64,000 nt of DNA from the NCBI GenBank assembly GCA_017512705.1, contig JAFWEX010000022.1, positions 62,001-126,000 on the forward strand. Direction: 5' to 3'. Position numbers and translations under genes: made by a program. This document shows positions 45,573 through 55,562 of this stretch, piece by piece; position 1 is the first letter of the stretch, and every line of letters starts with the position of its first letter. Under the pieces are notes generated by a model. The model was not told where the DNA came from. It searched no databases and worked only from the letters and a program-made list of their open reading frames with translations. This DNA comes from Paenibacillus sp. (GTDB lineage Bacteria; Bacillota; Bacilli; Paenibacillales; Paenibacillaceae).

Positions 45573-46472
45573 ATGAAAAAACAAGCATTTAAATCCGGAT
45601 TCGTTGCGATTATCGGACGTCCTAACGTTGGAAAGTCCACTCTGATGAATCAAGTAATTGGACAGAAAATCGCAATTATGTCGGACAAGCCTCAAACAAC
45701 ACGTAACAAAATTCACGGCGTGTACACATCTGACGAGCACCAAATCGTCTTCCTGGACACGCCAGGAATTCATAAACGTCAATCCAAGCTTGGCGATTAT
45801 ATGAACGAAACAGCCCTGAATACACTAGGAGAAGTAGAAGCTGCCTTGTTCTTGATCGATGCCTCAGAAGGTATGGGGGGCGGAGATCGATATATTGCTG
45901 AACAATTGAAAAATATACGTACACCTGTCATTTTGGTTATGAATAAAATAGACAAAATCGAGCCAGAAGCGTTGTTGCCGCTGATTGAAGAATACCGTAA
46001 ACTGCATGATTTTGCTGAGATTGTGCCGGTGTCAGCTATGCTTGGCAATAATGTCAACACGCTGCTGGAGCAAATCGTAAAGTATTTGCCGGAAGGGCCT
46101 CAGTATTATCCTGATGACCAGGTGACGGATCACCCTGAACAGTTTGTCTGTGCAGAGCTCATTCGTGAGAAAATTTTACACATGACGCGTGAAGAGGTCC
46201 CGCACTCCATTGCTGTAACAATCGAAGATATGAAAGTACAGGATAACGGCGTTGTTTATATCTCAGCGGTGATTTTTGTAGAGCGTGATTCTCAAAAGGG
46301 CATCATTATCGGAAAGCAAGGAGCCTTGCTGAAGGAAGTGGGTAAACGCGCACGTCAGGATATCCAAAATTTGCTGGGCTCCAGAATTTTCATGGATCTA
46401 TGGGTTAAAGTGAAAAAAGACTGGAGAAATCAGGATCGCGTTCTGCGCGACCTCGGTTTTGGACGTGAATAA
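45573..46472 (+). CDS. era: Ribosome-assembly GTPase Era
   Basis: Era binds the 3' end of 16S rRNA and guides 30S assembly. The 299-residue protein has G1 [10 protein letters not shown]3 DTPGIHK and G4 NKID, and a C-terminal KH domain with [19 protein letters not shown]. Length is standard. ATG 45573 follows GAGGAGG. Confidence 0.98.
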   Translation: MKKQAFKSGFVAIIGRPNVGKSTLMNQVIGQKIAIMSDKPQTTRNKIHGVYTSDEHQIVFLDTPGIHKRQSKLGDYMNETALNTLGEVEAALFLIDASEGMGGGDRYIAEQLKNIRTPVILVMNKIDKIEPEALLPLIEEYRKLHDFAEIVPVSAMLGNNVNTLLEQIVKYLPEGPQYYPDDQVTDHPEQFVCAELIREKILHMTREEVPHSIAVTIEDMKVQDNGVVYISAVIFVERDSQKGIIIGKQGALLKEVGKRARQDIQNLLGSRIFMDLWVKVKKDWRNQDRVLRDLGFGRE

Positions 46473-46600
46473 TAGATAATCAGAAGAGGTTCATAAAGCA
46501 CAACTGAATATCCAAGAATTGCAACACATAGTTTTCTTTGCAGGATTCCATCCTATCGGGTAGAACCAGACGTCATTTCCGAAGAGAGGATGAATTTCCG

Positions 46601-46741
46601 ATGCGGGATTTTTCATGGAAGGTATTTGCAATGACAGGGGATGTAGAATCCTATTTGTTATATACCGAGACGTGTAACTCGTCAGGACAGGAGTCAGACA
46701 CTGCAAGGGAAGTGAGTGAAGATGAAGAAGCTGAGACATGA
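46601..46741 (+). CDS. yqzL: Small YqzL-like protein
   Basis: The 46-residue product (MRDFSWKVFAMTGDVESYLL and on) matches the YqzL family, small proteins found between era and recO. The aromatic W-K-V-F and G-D-V-E-S-Y-L-L pattern is characteristic; function unknown. I place the start at ATG 46601, 10 nt after AGAGAGGA; an in-frame ATG at 46538 lacks support. The tail is acidic. Confidence 0.85.
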   Translation: MRDFSWKVFAMTGDVESYLLYTETCNSSGQESDTAREVSEDEEAET

Positions 46742-46774
46742 CAGGCTGATTCAGGAATGGTTAGGTGACGTGGC

Positions 46775-47527
46775 ATGCTATATAGGGTGGAAGGCATTGT
46801 CATCCGCAGCATGGACTACGGTGAAGGGAACAAAATTGTAACGCTGTGTACCGAAAGTGGCGGGAAGGCAGGAGTACTCGTCCGAGGTGCTAAAAAGCCC
46901 AAAAGCCGGCATGCTGCATTGGTGCAGCCGTTTACTTATGGTCAATATGTTTATTTTCGCAACACAGGTCTCGGCACACTGAATGCAGGAGAAATTATCG
47001 ATTCCAATCATGAGCTCAGGGAAGATTTGGTGAAGGCTGCCCATGCTTCTTATGCATGCGAGTTGCTGGATCGGGTGCTTCAGGATGAAGAGACAGGTGC
47101 GTTCTGGTTCAAGCAACTAAAAGCCTGTTTGCAGGCGTTGAAAGAAGATAAAGACCCTGCCGTAATTATAAGTCTGTATGAGATGAAAATATTACAGGCA
47201 GCTGGTTATGGGCCGCAGTTGGACGAATGCATCTCATGCAACCAGGAGCGACCAGATGAGCAGTTGTTTATAAGTCCAAGACTTGGTGGTGTCTTGTGTA
47301 GGGCATGTAAACATTTTGATCCACCAGCGATAGTGGTTAGCCCTAAAACGTTAAAGTTACTACGCCTGTTTGTGCAGCTGGACTTGCAACGCTTGGGAAA
47401 TATATCAGTAAGTGATTCTACGCGTAATGAAATCAAAAAAGTAATGCGAGCTTTTATGGATCACCAGCTAGGTCTTCATCTCAAGTCCCGTTCTTTCCTG
47501 GATCAGATGGAGAAGTACGGGATTTGA
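46775..47527 (+). CDS. recO: DNA repair protein RecO
   Basis: RecO helps load RecA on SSB-coated DNA and anneals strands. The 250-residue product has an N-terminal OB fold (MLYRVEGIVIRSMDYGEGNK) and an alpha-helical domain. A Cys4 zinc site is formed by CISCNQE and LCRACK. Start ATG 46775 has a modest TTAGGTGA upstream. Order era-yqzL-recO-glyQ-glyS matches B. subtilis. Confidence 0.95.
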   Translation: MLYRVEGIVIRSMDYGEGNKIVTLCTESGGKAGVLVRGAKKPKSRHAALVQPFTYGQYVYFRNTGLGTLNAGEIIDSNHELREDLVKAAHASYACELLDRVLQDEETGAFWFKQLKACLQALKEDKDPAVIISLYEMKILQAAGYGPQLDECISCNQERPDEQLFISPRLGGVLCRACKHFDPPAIVVSPKTLKLLRLFVQLDLQRLGNISVSDSTRNEIKKVMRAFMDHQLGLHLKSRSFLDQMEKYGI

Positions 47528-47555
47528 TGTGCCAATCAAAAGTGAAAAAAAGAGG

Positions 47556-47584
47556 TTGACTTCATACTTGATTTTATATATTAT
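47556..47584 (+). promoter_or_regulatory. Sigma-A promoter of glyQ-glyS
   Basis: TTGACT (47556-47561), a 17-bp spacer and TATTAT (47579-47584). It lies just upstream of the T-box leader, with transcription expected from about 47591. Confidence 0.8.
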
Positions 47585-47590
47585 GAAATA

Positions 47591-47880
47591 TAAATTCTCT
47601 TTTTGGAGACATGCATTGAACGAGAGAAGTAGGAAACTGGATTCAGGGATTTATATGATAATGAGTTGTGTAACAACTGGGTATCTATAATAAGCGAGTC
47701 AGGGATGGTGGGAGCCTGATTGAATCGGTTTGTGAACATGGCACTCGGGAGCATGAATGGACACGGAAAAGTGGGCTTGATCATTCAAGGAATTGTCTGA
47801 CTAGGCCAAGTAGGGTGGAACCGCGGGAACAGCTCTCGTCCCTACGTCTGTACATCAGGCGTAGGGCGAGGGCTATTTAT
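47591..47880 (+). promoter_or_regulatory. Glycine T-box riboswitch
   Basis: This untranslated leader has the T-box proper AGGGTGGAACCGCGG (47812-47826), an early GAGAGAAGTAG motif as at the base of Stem I in other glyQS leaders, and a candidate glycine specifier GGC at 47740-47742 in ACATGGCACT. The terminator is formed by 47831-47846 with 47860-47874. Uncharged tRNA-Gly should stabilise the antiterminator and allow glyQ-glyS transcription. The specifier is inferred from motif likeness. Confidence 0.93.
47831..47880 (+). terminator. Regulated terminator of the glycine T-box
   Basis: AGCTCTCGTCCCTACG (47831-47846) pairs with CGTAGGGCGAGGGCT (47860-47874), one G-T pair and a bulge, followed by a T-rich tail. 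The T-box sequence upstream competes for its 5' arm. Confidence 0.88.
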
Positions 47881-47932
47881 TATTTGCTGCCCCCTATGCT
47901 TGCCAACAAACTACCCGAAAAGGAGCATGATT

Positions 47933-48820
47933 ATGAATTTTCAGCAGATGATCTTGACGCTGCAACAATTCTGGGCCGAGCATAACTGCATTATTGTTCA
48001 GCCGTATGATACGGAAAAAGGGGCAGGTACGATGAATCCGATGACCTTTTTGCGTTCACTTGGACCAGAACCTTGGAAAGTGGCTTATGTTGAGCCTTCC
48101 CGCCGTCCTTCCGATGGACGTTACGGTGAGAACCCTAACCGGTTGTATCAGCATCACCAGTTTCAGGTCATTATCAAGCCTTCTCCGGATAACATTCAGG
48201 AAATTTACCTGGAAAGTTTGAATCGTCTAGGTATTGATCCGCTCAAACATGATATTCGGTTTGTTGAAGACAACTGGGAGAATCCTTCCCTTGGTTGTGC
48301 GGGTCTTGGCTGGGAAGTTTGGCTGGACGGCATGGAGATTACCCAATTCACGTATTTCCAGCAGGTAGGCGGAATCGAAACCAATCCGGTGGCTGTGGAG
48401 ATTACATATGGTATGGAGCGTCTTGCTTCCTACATACAGGACAAAGAAAATGTATTTGATCTCGAGTGGGTTGAAGGAATTGCCTATGGCGATGTGTTCC
48501 GTCAGCCTGAATATGAACATTCCAAGTACACGTTTGAAGTATCTGACGTAAAAATGCTATTTACCCTTTTTAATATGTACGAGGAAGAAGCAAACAAAGC
48601 CATGGCACAGCATTTGGTATTCCCGGCTTATGACTACGTGCTGAAATGTTCCCATACGTTCAACCTTCTTGACGCACGCGGAGCGATCAGTGTAACAGAG
48701 CGCACAGGATACATCACTCGTGTCCGCAACCTTGCTCGTCAAGTGGCGGCAACATATGTGGAAGAGCGTGAGAAGCTGGGCTTCCCGCTGATCAAGAAAG
48801 GGGGAGCCGAGAATGTCTAA
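47933..48820 (+). CDS. glyQ: Glycine-tRNA ligase alpha subunit
   Basis: GlyQ is the catalytic alpha subunit of the tetrameric bacterial glycyl-tRNA synthetase. The 295 residues match B. subtilis, with [19 protein letters not shown] at the start and [16 protein letters not shown] in the class II core. The start is ATG 47933, 7 nt after AAAAGGAG; ATG 47927 is too close. It overlaps glyS by 8 bp and is controlled by the T-box. Confidence 0.98.
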   Translation: MNFQQMILTLQQFWAEHNCIIVQPYDTEKGAGTMNPMTFLRSLGPEPWKVAYVEPSRRPSDGRYGENPNRLYQHHQFQVIIKPSPDNIQEIYLESLNRLGIDPLKHDIRFVEDNWENPSLGCAGLGWEVWLDGMEITQFTYFQQVGGIETNPVAVEITYGMERLASYIQDKENVFDLEWVEGIAYGDVFRQPEYEHSKYTFEVSDVKMLFTLFNMYEEEANKAMAQHLVFPAYDYVLKCSHTFNLLDARGAISVTERTGYITRVRNLARQVAATYVEEREKLGFPLIKKGGAENV

Positions 48821-50888
48821 GGATCTGTTGTTTGAAATTGGTTTGGAAGAAGTGCCTGCACGTTTTATTCGTGCAGCCATCGCACAGCTTCAAGAGCGTA
48901 CCGTAAAATGGCTTGATGCATCTCGTATTGCCTACGGTGAAGTGCAAGCTTACGCAACACCACGTCGTCTTGCGATTCTGATTCAGAACGTAGCGGAGAA
49001 GCAGGAAGATGTGGAGGAGGAGGTTAAAGGACCTTCCCGCAAAATTGCCCTGGATGACAGCGGCAACTGGAGTAAAGCGGCTCTTGGATTTGCACGTAGT
49101 CAAGGAGTAGAACCAGATCAATTTACTTTCAAGGAATTGAACGGTGTGGAGTACATTTATGCAACGAAAAGCAGCAAGGGTGTAGACACAGCATCCGTTA
49201 TTGGTGAAGGGTTGCTATCGGTACTAAATGCGATGACTTTTCCTAAATTTATGCGCTGGGCGTCATATGATTTCAAATTCGTTCGTCCGATCCGCTGGAT
49301 GGTTGCGCTGTTTGGCACGGAAGTGATTGACCTTGAAGTGACAGGTGTCAAAGCTGGTAACGTTACGCGAGGCCACCGTTTCCTTGGGAATGAAGCTGTC
49401 GTGTCCGAGCCTTCTGTATATGTGGATGTGCTGCGTAATGAACATGTCGTTGTAGACATTCAAGAACGTGAGCAGATGATTGTATCCCAGATTCAGGCCC
49501 TGGCTGCTGAAAAGAACTGGGACATTGCGATCAAGGATGATTTGCTTGAAGAGGTATTGTTCCTTGTCGAAACACCAACCGTATTGTTTGGCACGTTTGA
49601 TTCTTCCTTCTTGAACATTCCGCAGGAAGTTCTGATTACGTCGATGCGTGAGCATCAGCGTTACTTCCCGGTACTGAATCAGGATGGTCAGTTGCTACCA
49701 TATTTCGTTACAGTTCGCAACGGTGGTCGTGATTCGCTTGATGTTATTGCTAGAGGTAACGAAAAGGTGTTGCGTGCCCGTCTATCCGATGCGAAGTTTT
49801 TCTACGAAGAGGATCAAAAACTCGAGATTAAAGACGCGTTGTCCAAGCTCGAAAGCATTGTCTTCCAGGAAGAGCTGGGCACGGTTGGAGATAAAGTTCG
49901 CCGTATTCGCAAAATTGCTGACAACCTGGCTGCGAAGCTTCAAGTATCAGGTGATGTGGCTGAATCGGTTAGTCGTTCGGCAGATATCTGCAAGTTCGAC
50001 CTCGTTACACTGATGGTTGGCGAATTCCCTGAGTTACAAGGGGTTATGGGTGAAGATTACGCTCGTAAATCTGGTGAAAAAGAAGAAGTAGCCAAGGCGG
50101 TATTCGAGCATTACCAGCCACGTTTCGCCGGGGATCAATCTCCTGCTTCTCTTGTGGGTGCAATTGTTAGTGCGGCAGATAAGATTGATACCATCGTTGG
50201 TTGCTTCTCGATCAATATCATCCCTACAGGTTCGCAGGATCCATACGCTCTTCGTCGTCAAGCAGCAGGAATTGTACAAATTTTGCTGGATCATCAGCTT
50301 CCGCTGACCTTATCCGATGTATTTGGTGCAGCACTTGAAGTTCATGCCCAGATGAATCTGTTGAAACGTGCAGATGCAGAGATCCGCAAAGATCTGCAGG
50401 ACTTCTTCGCATTACGTGTGAAAAAATTGCTGTCAGAGACGGTAAGATACGATGTCGTTGATGCAGTCATTGCTTCGGGATTCGACGATATTAGTGCTGT
50501 CGTTCCAAAAGGTGAGGCTTTGATGGAAGCCGTGCTGGATGCGGAAGCTTTCAAAACAACGCTGGAGTCTTTCAACCGTGTAGGAAACCTCGCAGCTAAG
50601 GCATCGAACGCTACTGTACACCCTGAGCTGTTTACTGAAGAAGGAGAGCGTCAGTTGTTTGATGCATGGAATCAAACGAATGTAGCGTACCGCGATGCCT
50701 TGTCTAAGCATAATGCTGTTGAAGCCTTGTCGATTGCTTCAGCCTGGAAGGATGCTATTACGGTATTCTTTGATTCAGTCATGGTTATGGCTGAAGATGA
50801 AGCGGTACGTGCGAATCGACTCGCGCTTCTGGCATCTATTGATCAGGATCTGAAAGGTTTCGCTGACTTCTCCAAATTGGTTGGATAA
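48813..50888 (+). CDS. glyS: Glycine-tRNA ligase beta subunit
   Basis: GlyS supplies tRNA-Gly binding and other accessory domains to the alpha2-beta2 enzyme. The 691-residue product has the typical start ([19 protein letters not shown]), [19 protein letters not shown], and a C-terminal anticodon-binding helical domain. Start ATG 48813 lies in the glyQ tail, with GGGGGAG upstream. A terminator follows at 50957-51002. Confidence 0.98.
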   Translation: MSKDLLFEIGLEEVPARFIRAAIAQLQERTVKWLDASRIAYGEVQAYATPRRLAILIQNVAEKQEDVEEEVKGPSRKIALDDSGNWSKAALGFARSQGVEPDQFTFKELNGVEYIYATKSSKGVDTASVIGEGLLSVLNAMTFPKFMRWASYDFKFVRPIRWMVALFGTEVIDLEVTGVKAGNVTRGHRFLGNEAVVSEPSVYVDVLRNEHVVVDIQEREQMIVSQIQALAAEKNWDIAIKDDLLEEVLFLVETPTVLFGTFDSSFLNIPQEVLITSMREHQRYFPVLNQDGQLLPYFVTVRNGGRDSLDVIARGNEKVLRARLSDAKFFYEEDQKLEIKDALSKLESIVFQEELGTVGDKVRRIRKIADNLAAKLQVSGDVAESVSRSADICKFDLVTLMVGEFPELQGVMGEDYARKSGEKEEVAKAVFEHYQPRFAGDQSPASLVGAIVSAADKIDTIVGCFSINIIPTGSQDPYALRRQAAGIVQILLDHQLPLTLSDVFGAALEVHAQMNLLKRADAEIRKDLQDFFALRVKKLLSETVRYDVVDAVIASGFDDISAVVPKGEALMEAVLDAEAFKTTLESFNRVGNLAAKASNATVHPELFTEEGERQLFDAWNQTNVAYRDALSKHNAVEALSIASAWKDAITVFFDSVMVMAEDEAVRANRLALLASIDQDLKGFADFSKLVG

Positions 50889-50956
50889 GGTAATCTTGTT
50901 CTTGAAGTTCAGCAGGACACATGCAGTATTAAAGAACCATATATGAGGGTATAAAT

Positions 50957-51002
50957 ATACGGAACGGGTTGTTTAGTTGTTGAACAACCGCTCCGTATTT
51001 TT
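50957..51002 (+). terminator. Terminator of glyQ-glyS
   Basis: A long stem (50957-50973 with 50983-50998, bases ATACGGA and TCCGTAT at the foot) with AACAACC/GGGTTGTT inside, then a T-run. Confidence 0.88.
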
Positions 51003-51099
51003 AGCCTTTGTTTTTCTCCAGCGGTTGCAGAAGGATTTTGACTGTCTGGGGTCGTATATTACAATAGGCAGATATTTTATGAAACCAGGTGGTTTGGGT

Positions 51100-51567
51100 T
51101 TGAGTGAGTTGAATGTACGTCACATCGTTGTGGATGGGGATGCTTGTCCAGTCAAAAAGGAAATCGCCAACACCGCGCGGAATTTCAAGATTCCTGTATT
51201 GCTTGTCTCGTCTTTTGATCATATGTTGCAAGCGGGAGAGGGTGTACGTACCGTGCAGGTGGACCGCAGTGATCAGAGCGCTGACTTGTACATTGCGAAT
51301 CACATCAAGCCGTATGATATCGTGATTACACAGGATTACGGACTTGCTGCGCTTGCGCTTGGCAAACGTTGTTATGTTCTATCATTTAGAGGTCGAGAAT
51401 TTAACGATCGAGATATTGATTTTATGCTCGACTCTCGCCATACAGCGGCTAAAGCTAGGCGTCAGGGACACTACGGAAAAGGTCCAAAACCTTTTACGGA
51501 GCAGGATCGTGAAAAATTTCAACATAAACTGACAAAACTTTTGAATGATTTGCAGGAGAATGTGTAA
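51100..51567 (+). CDS. UPF0178 family protein (YaiI/YqxD)
   Basis: The 155-residue protein has the UPF0178 pattern: IVVDGDACPVKKEI near the N-terminus, then DIVITQDYGLAALALGK and SFRGREFND. The fold is NYN/PIN-like, so nuclease activity is suspected but unproven. I favour TTG 51100 (7 nt after AGGTGG), giving a family-typical length; ATG 51079 would add seven residues and lacks a good ribosome binding site. It precedes dnaG, as yqxD does in B. subtilis. Confidence 0.85.
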   Translation: MSELNVRHIVVDGDACPVKKEIANTARNFKIPVLLVSSFDHMLQAGEGVRTVQVDRSDQSADLYIANHIKPYDIVITQDYGLAALALGKRCYVLSFRGREFNDRDIDFMLDSRHTAAKARRQGHYGKGPKPFTEQDREKFQHKLTKLLNDLQENV

Positions 51568-51614
51568 GTTTATCGAATTATATTTACGTGCTAGAAGAGA
51601 TGAAGGTGGCCGAG

Positions 51615-53435
51615 ATGAGTACCGGACAAGGCGGTATACCCGAAAGTATTATTGAATCGGTATTGCAGCAACATGATATCGTGGATACGGTTAGCCGATT
51701 TGTGCATCTGACCAAGCAGGGGAAGTATATGAAAGGCCTCTGCCCTTTTCATTCCGAGAAGACGCCTTCGTTTACCGTCACACCAGAGAAACAGATTTTC
51801 TATTGCTACGGATGCGGCACGGGTGGAAATGCCATCAAATTCAGGATGGAAATCGAAGGGTTATCCTTTCCCGAGGCTGTCAAAACGATGGCAGAAGAAA
51901 GTCATATCTCCATGGGTGACTGGCAGGGGCGTGAAGCTGCTCATGTAAATCCCGAGACGGCTCGTCTGCTGGAGGCTTATGAGCTTACCGCGAAGCTGTA
52001 TCATTTTTTGTTGAAAAATACGGAGCACGGCAAAGTGGCCATGGAATATTTACGCTCACGTGGTATTGGTGACAAATTAATTGATCAATTCCAGATTGGT
52101 TATGCGCCAAATCGTTGGGATACACTTGTACAATTTCTGGAAAAGCGGAATTATCCGCTGGAAGAGATGGAGCGTGGCGGTCTTCTATCAGAGCGTAGTG
52201 AGGGCAACGGATATGTGGACAAGTTCAGAGACCGGATTATGTTCCCGATTCATGGCAGGAGCGGTAAGCCAATTGCATTTGCGGGGCGTATATTGGGAGA
52301 AGGACAGCCGAAGTATTTGAACTCGCCGGAAACCCGGTTGTTCAACAAAGGCCGTGTTCTTTACAATCTGCACCAGGCTAAAAATGCAATCCGCAAACAA
52401 AGACAAGTTATTTTGTTTGAGGGATATGGTGATGTCATTTCTGCATGGGATCAGGACGTACAGAATGGTGTCGCAGCTATGGGAACGGCGCTTACGGAAA
52501 ATCAGGCCCTTATGATTAAAGGCATGTGTGATGAGGTCGTCCTCTGCTATGATGGCGATCGTGCCGGACAGGCAGCCGCAATGAAGAATATCCCCATTTT
52601 GGAGGAGGCAGGGTTGCAGGTCAAAGTGGCGCTTATTCCTGAGGGACTTGACCCGGATGATTTCATTCGAAAACATGGCGGCGAACGATTCCGTAACCAG
52701 ATTATAGACGGTGCTGTAACGACTACAAAATTTAAGCTTATAAACCTCAAAAAAAACCATATACTGCTAGAAGGCGGCGGACAAATTGCTTATTCCAAAG
52801 AAGCAGTGAAATTGATTGCTCCTCTGTCTTCACCAACGGAACGCGAAGTTTATCTTCGTGAACTTGCTACCGAAGTCGATGTATCTTTTGAAACACTGAA
52901 ACAAGAATGTAACGAAGAACGGGAAGCAATGAAAAATAACCAGGATTATGGGGATAATAACCCGAAAAGGTGGAATAATGGTAGGCAACAAAATAGGCAT
53001 GTGCCTACGCCCAATCTGTTGCCGGCTTACCATGCTGCCGAGCGCAAGCTGATCGCCTGGATGTTACAGGATGATGAAGCAGCGCAGTATGTAAATGAAC
53101 ATCTTGGCGAAGCTTTTAACCTGGAGGATCATGCAGCTATTGCTGCTTATCTATATGCTTACTATGCGCAAGGCAAATCGCCGGATACAAGTCGCTTTAT
53201 GTCTTCGTTGCATGATGATCGTTTGGAAAAGACTGTCAGCTCGATCTCGATGATGGATGGTCCGGGTGAATGGAGTGTTCAGGTGCTCGATGATTGCATC
53301 AGGGAAGTTTTAAAGTATCCGCGAAAAAAACAGTACGATCTAAAGAAGGAAGAAATGATTGCTGCAGAGCGGGCAGGTGATTCTGTACGCGCGGCACAAA
53401 TTGCACTTGAGATGATTGCCCTAGAGAGACAGTGA
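51615..53435 (+). CDS. dnaG: DNA primase DnaG
   Basis: DnaG makes RNA primers for replication. The 606-residue product has an N-terminal CHC2 zinc site (C43, H46, C64, C67 in GLCPFHSEKT and FYCYGCG). A TOPRIM core follows (FEGYGDVISAW; LCYDGDRAGQAA), and a C-terminal DnaB-interacting region. Start ATG 51615 (MSTGQGGIPES) follows AAGGTGG; an in-frame GTG at 51588 and ATG 51600 are less likely. The gene leads directly to rpoD, the conserved macromolecular-synthesis order. Confidence 0.97.
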   Translation: MSTGQGGIPESIIESVLQQHDIVDTVSRFVHLTKQGKYMKGLCPFHSEKTPSFTVTPEKQIFYCYGCGTGGNAIKFRMEIEGLSFPEAVKTMAEESHISMGDWQGREAAHVNPETARLLEAYELTAKLYHFLLKNTEHGKVAMEYLRSRGIGDKLIDQFQIGYAPNRWDTLVQFLEKRNYPLEEMERGGLLSERSEGNGYVDKFRDRIMFPIHGRSGKPIAFAGRILGEGQPKYLNSPETRLFNKGRVLYNLHQAKNAIRKQRQVILFEGYGDVISAWDQDVQNGVAAMGTALTENQALMIKGMCDEVVLCYDGDRAGQAAAMKNIPILEEAGLQVKVALIPEGLDPDDFIRKHGGERFRNQIIDGAVTTTKFKLINLKKNHILLEGGGQIAYSKEAVKLIAPLSSPTEREVYLRELATEVDVSFETLKQECNEEREAMKNNQDYGDNNPKRWNNGRQQNRHVPTPNLLPAYHAAERKLIAWMLQDDEAAQYVNEHLGEAFNLEDHAAIAAYLYAYYAQGKSPDTSRFMSSLHDDRLEKTVSSISMMDGPGEWSVQVLDDCIREVLKYPRKKQYDLKKEEMIAAERAGDSVRAAQIALEMIALERQ

Positions 53436-53479
53436 ACGTCTGGCTTATCGGATGTTTCTAGGGAGGAGGGAGTCGAGTT

Positions 53480-54619
53480 ATGGCGAATGATCAGCATACT
53501 GAACTAGAAACAGAATTGACACTGGATCAGGTTAAAGATCAATTGATTGAATCAGGTAAGAAAAGGGCCTCACTGAACTATAAGGAAATTATTGAGAAAC
53601 TCTCTCCATTTGAGCAGGATGCTGAACAGATGGATGAGTTTTATGAGCAACTCAGTGACCTAGGCATAGACGTTGTTAACGAGAATGATGAAGAGGTGAC
53701 CCTTCGTCCTAGTGATGATTCCGAAAATGGGAGAAGAGATGGAGACGAGGAGTTCCACTTTGACGATGATCTAAGCTTGCCACCGGGCATCAAAATTAAT
53801 GACCCAGTCCGGATGTACCTCAAGGAAATTGGACGTGTACCTTTGTTGTCAGCTGATGACGAAGTACAACTTGCAAAACGGATTGAGAACGGGGATGAAG
53901 AAGCAAAACGCCGTCTGGCTGAAGCGAACCTTCGTCTCGTTGTCAGTATTGCGAAGCGTTATGTAGGACGCGGAATGCTTTTCCTTGATTTAATTCAGGA
54001 AGGAAACATGGGTCTGATCAAAGCGGTAGAAAAGTTTGACCACAAAAAAGGCTACAAGTTCAGTACGTATGCAACATGGTGGATTCGTCAGGCGATTACA
54101 CGTGCAATTGCCGACCAGGCAAGAACCATTCGTATCCCAGTTCACATGGTAGAGACGATTAATAAGCTGATTCGGGTATCCCGTCAGCTGTTGCAAGAAC
54201 TGGGGCGCGAACCAACTCCTGAAGAAATTGCTGCGGAGATGGATCTAAGCGTCGAAAAAGTGCGCGAGATTACAAAGATTGCGCAGGAACCGGTTTCCCT
54301 GGAAACACCGATTGGTGAAGAAGATGACTCACATCTGGGTGATTTCATCGAAGACCAGGAAGCTTTGGCTCCGGCAGATGCGGCTGCGTATGAGCTCTTG
54401 AAAGAGCAACTTGAAGATGTTTTGGATACTTTGACTGAGCGTGAAGAAAATGTTCTTCGTCTGCGTTTTGGTCTAGATGATGGCCGTACGAGAACGCTGG
54501 AAGAAGTAGGTAAGGTGTTTGGTGTTACGCGTGAGCGTATTCGTCAGATTGAAGCCAAGGCTCTTCGAAAATTGCGTCACCCGAGTCGTAGTAAACGACT
54601 CAAAGATTTCCTCGAATAA
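53480..54619 (+). CDS. rpoD: RNA polymerase primary sigma factor SigA
   Basis: The major vegetative sigma factor (sigA, rpoD). The 379-residue product has region 1.1 (residues about 1-90), region 1.2 ([18 protein letters not shown]), region 2 ([20 protein letters not shown], then [17 protein letters not shown]), region 3, and region 4 ([20 protein letters not shown]). ATG 53480 follows GGAGGAGGG. It lies 44 bp after dnaG and probably shares a transcript with it. Confidence 0.98.
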   Translation: MANDQHTELETELTLDQVKDQLIESGKKRASLNYKEIIEKLSPFEQDAEQMDEFYEQLSDLGIDVVNENDEEVTLRPSDDSENGRRDGDEEFHFDDDLSLPPGIKINDPVRMYLKEIGRVPLLSADDEVQLAKRIENGDEEAKRRLAEANLRLVVSIAKRYVGRGMLFLDLIQEGNMGLIKAVEKFDHKKGYKFSTYATWWIRQAITRAIADQARTIRIPVHMVETINKLIRVSRQLLQELGREPTPEEIAAEMDLSVEKVREITKIAQEPVSLETPIGEEDDSHLGDFIEDQEALAPADAAAYELLKEQLEDVLDTLTEREENVLRLRFGLDDGRTRTLEEVGKVFGVTRERIRQIEAKALRKLRHPSRSKRLKDFLE

Positions 54620-54628
54620 TTGAACTGT

Positions 54629-54679
54629 GGGAGACTTTCCGTGAGACGCTTTGGCGGCGGCGGGGTCTCCTTTAGTTTT
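54629..54679 (+). terminator. Possible terminator after rpoD
   Basis: GGAGAC (54630-54635) pairs with GTCTCC (54665-54670) around a long GC-rich loop. The T-tract is interrupted (TTTAGTTTTAATTT), so efficiency is uncertain. Confidence 0.45.
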
Positions 54680-54803
54680 AATTTGAACGGTTTGATTTCT
54701 TTCTTTTGGAAAATCATCCTTCAAATGTTTGATTGGACTTTATTTTATCGCTTTTCTTCACTCAATGCAAATCAATAAATTAAATGAATGGTGTAGGTGC
54801 TCC

Positions 54804-55562
54804 ATGAAACTTTCGAATCGATTACAACGGATACATGATCAAATCCCAGCAGGAAGCCGGATGGCAGATATCGGCTCAGACCATGCTTTATTGCCCGTAG
54901 CTGCTGTTCGCAATGGAAAAGCCGTGAGTGCAATAGCTGGAGAGGTTAATCCGGGGCCGTACGATGCTGCATGCAAACAAGTCAGCGATGCGGGGTTAAA
55001 GGCAAACATCACGGTGCGACGTGGAGATGGACTCGATGTTATTTCGCCGGGAGAAGTGGATGTAATTACTATTGCAGGTATGGGTGGTGCTTTGATCGCT
55101 TCTATCTTGGATCGGGGAATCTCCAAACTCGAAGGCGTACAATTGCTGATTCTGCAGCCTAACGTAGGCGAGGATATTTTGAGACGCTGGTTGCTGGATC
55201 ATCACTGGGTTGTTGTGGCAGAGCAGCTTCTTGAAGAAGACGGCAAAATTTATGAGATTATCACCGCTATGCCACAGGCTAGCAGTCCCATTGCGAATGA
55301 AGAGGTATATCGCGCTCGTCCCCTACAGGGTGGAGTTACATTGACCGAAGATCTGCTGCTGCGTATGGGTCCGTATTTGACGGACCGTCCAACGGGAGTG
55401 TTTTTTACCAAATGGGAAAGTGAAATCGATAAATTGCAAGGGGTGGTTCAATCCATCTCCAAATCGGATCAGGATTCTTCCAGAAACAGGGCTGCCGAAA
55501 TGGAGCGGCTTATCATGAGTTTGAAGGAGGTATTGGCATGCTTGCCAAAGGTCAAACAGTAA
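54804..55562 (+). CDS. trmK: tRNA (adenine22-N1)-methyltransferase
   Basis: TrmK (YqfN) makes m1A22 in tRNA. The 252-residue protein has MADIGSDHALLPVAAV (SAM motif I), AGEVNPGP and ITIAGMGGALIASIL, all family-typical. Start ATG 54804 follows TAGGTG with a short 4-nt spacer; the upstream in-frame ATG at 54729 would add a hydrophobic peptide unlike the family. It overlaps the next gene by 25 bp. Confidence 0.93.
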   Translation: MKLSNRLQRIHDQIPAGSRMADIGSDHALLPVAAVRNGKAVSAIAGEVNPGPYDAACKQVSDAGLKANITVRRGDGLDVISPGEVDVITIAGMGGALIASILDRGISKLEGVQLLILQPNVGEDILRRWLLDHHWVVVAEQLLEEDGKIYEIITAMPQASSPIANEEVYRARPLQGGVTLTEDLLLRMGPYLTDRPTGVFFTKWESEIDKLQGVVQSISKSDQDSSRNRAAEMERLIMSLKEVLACLPKVKQ

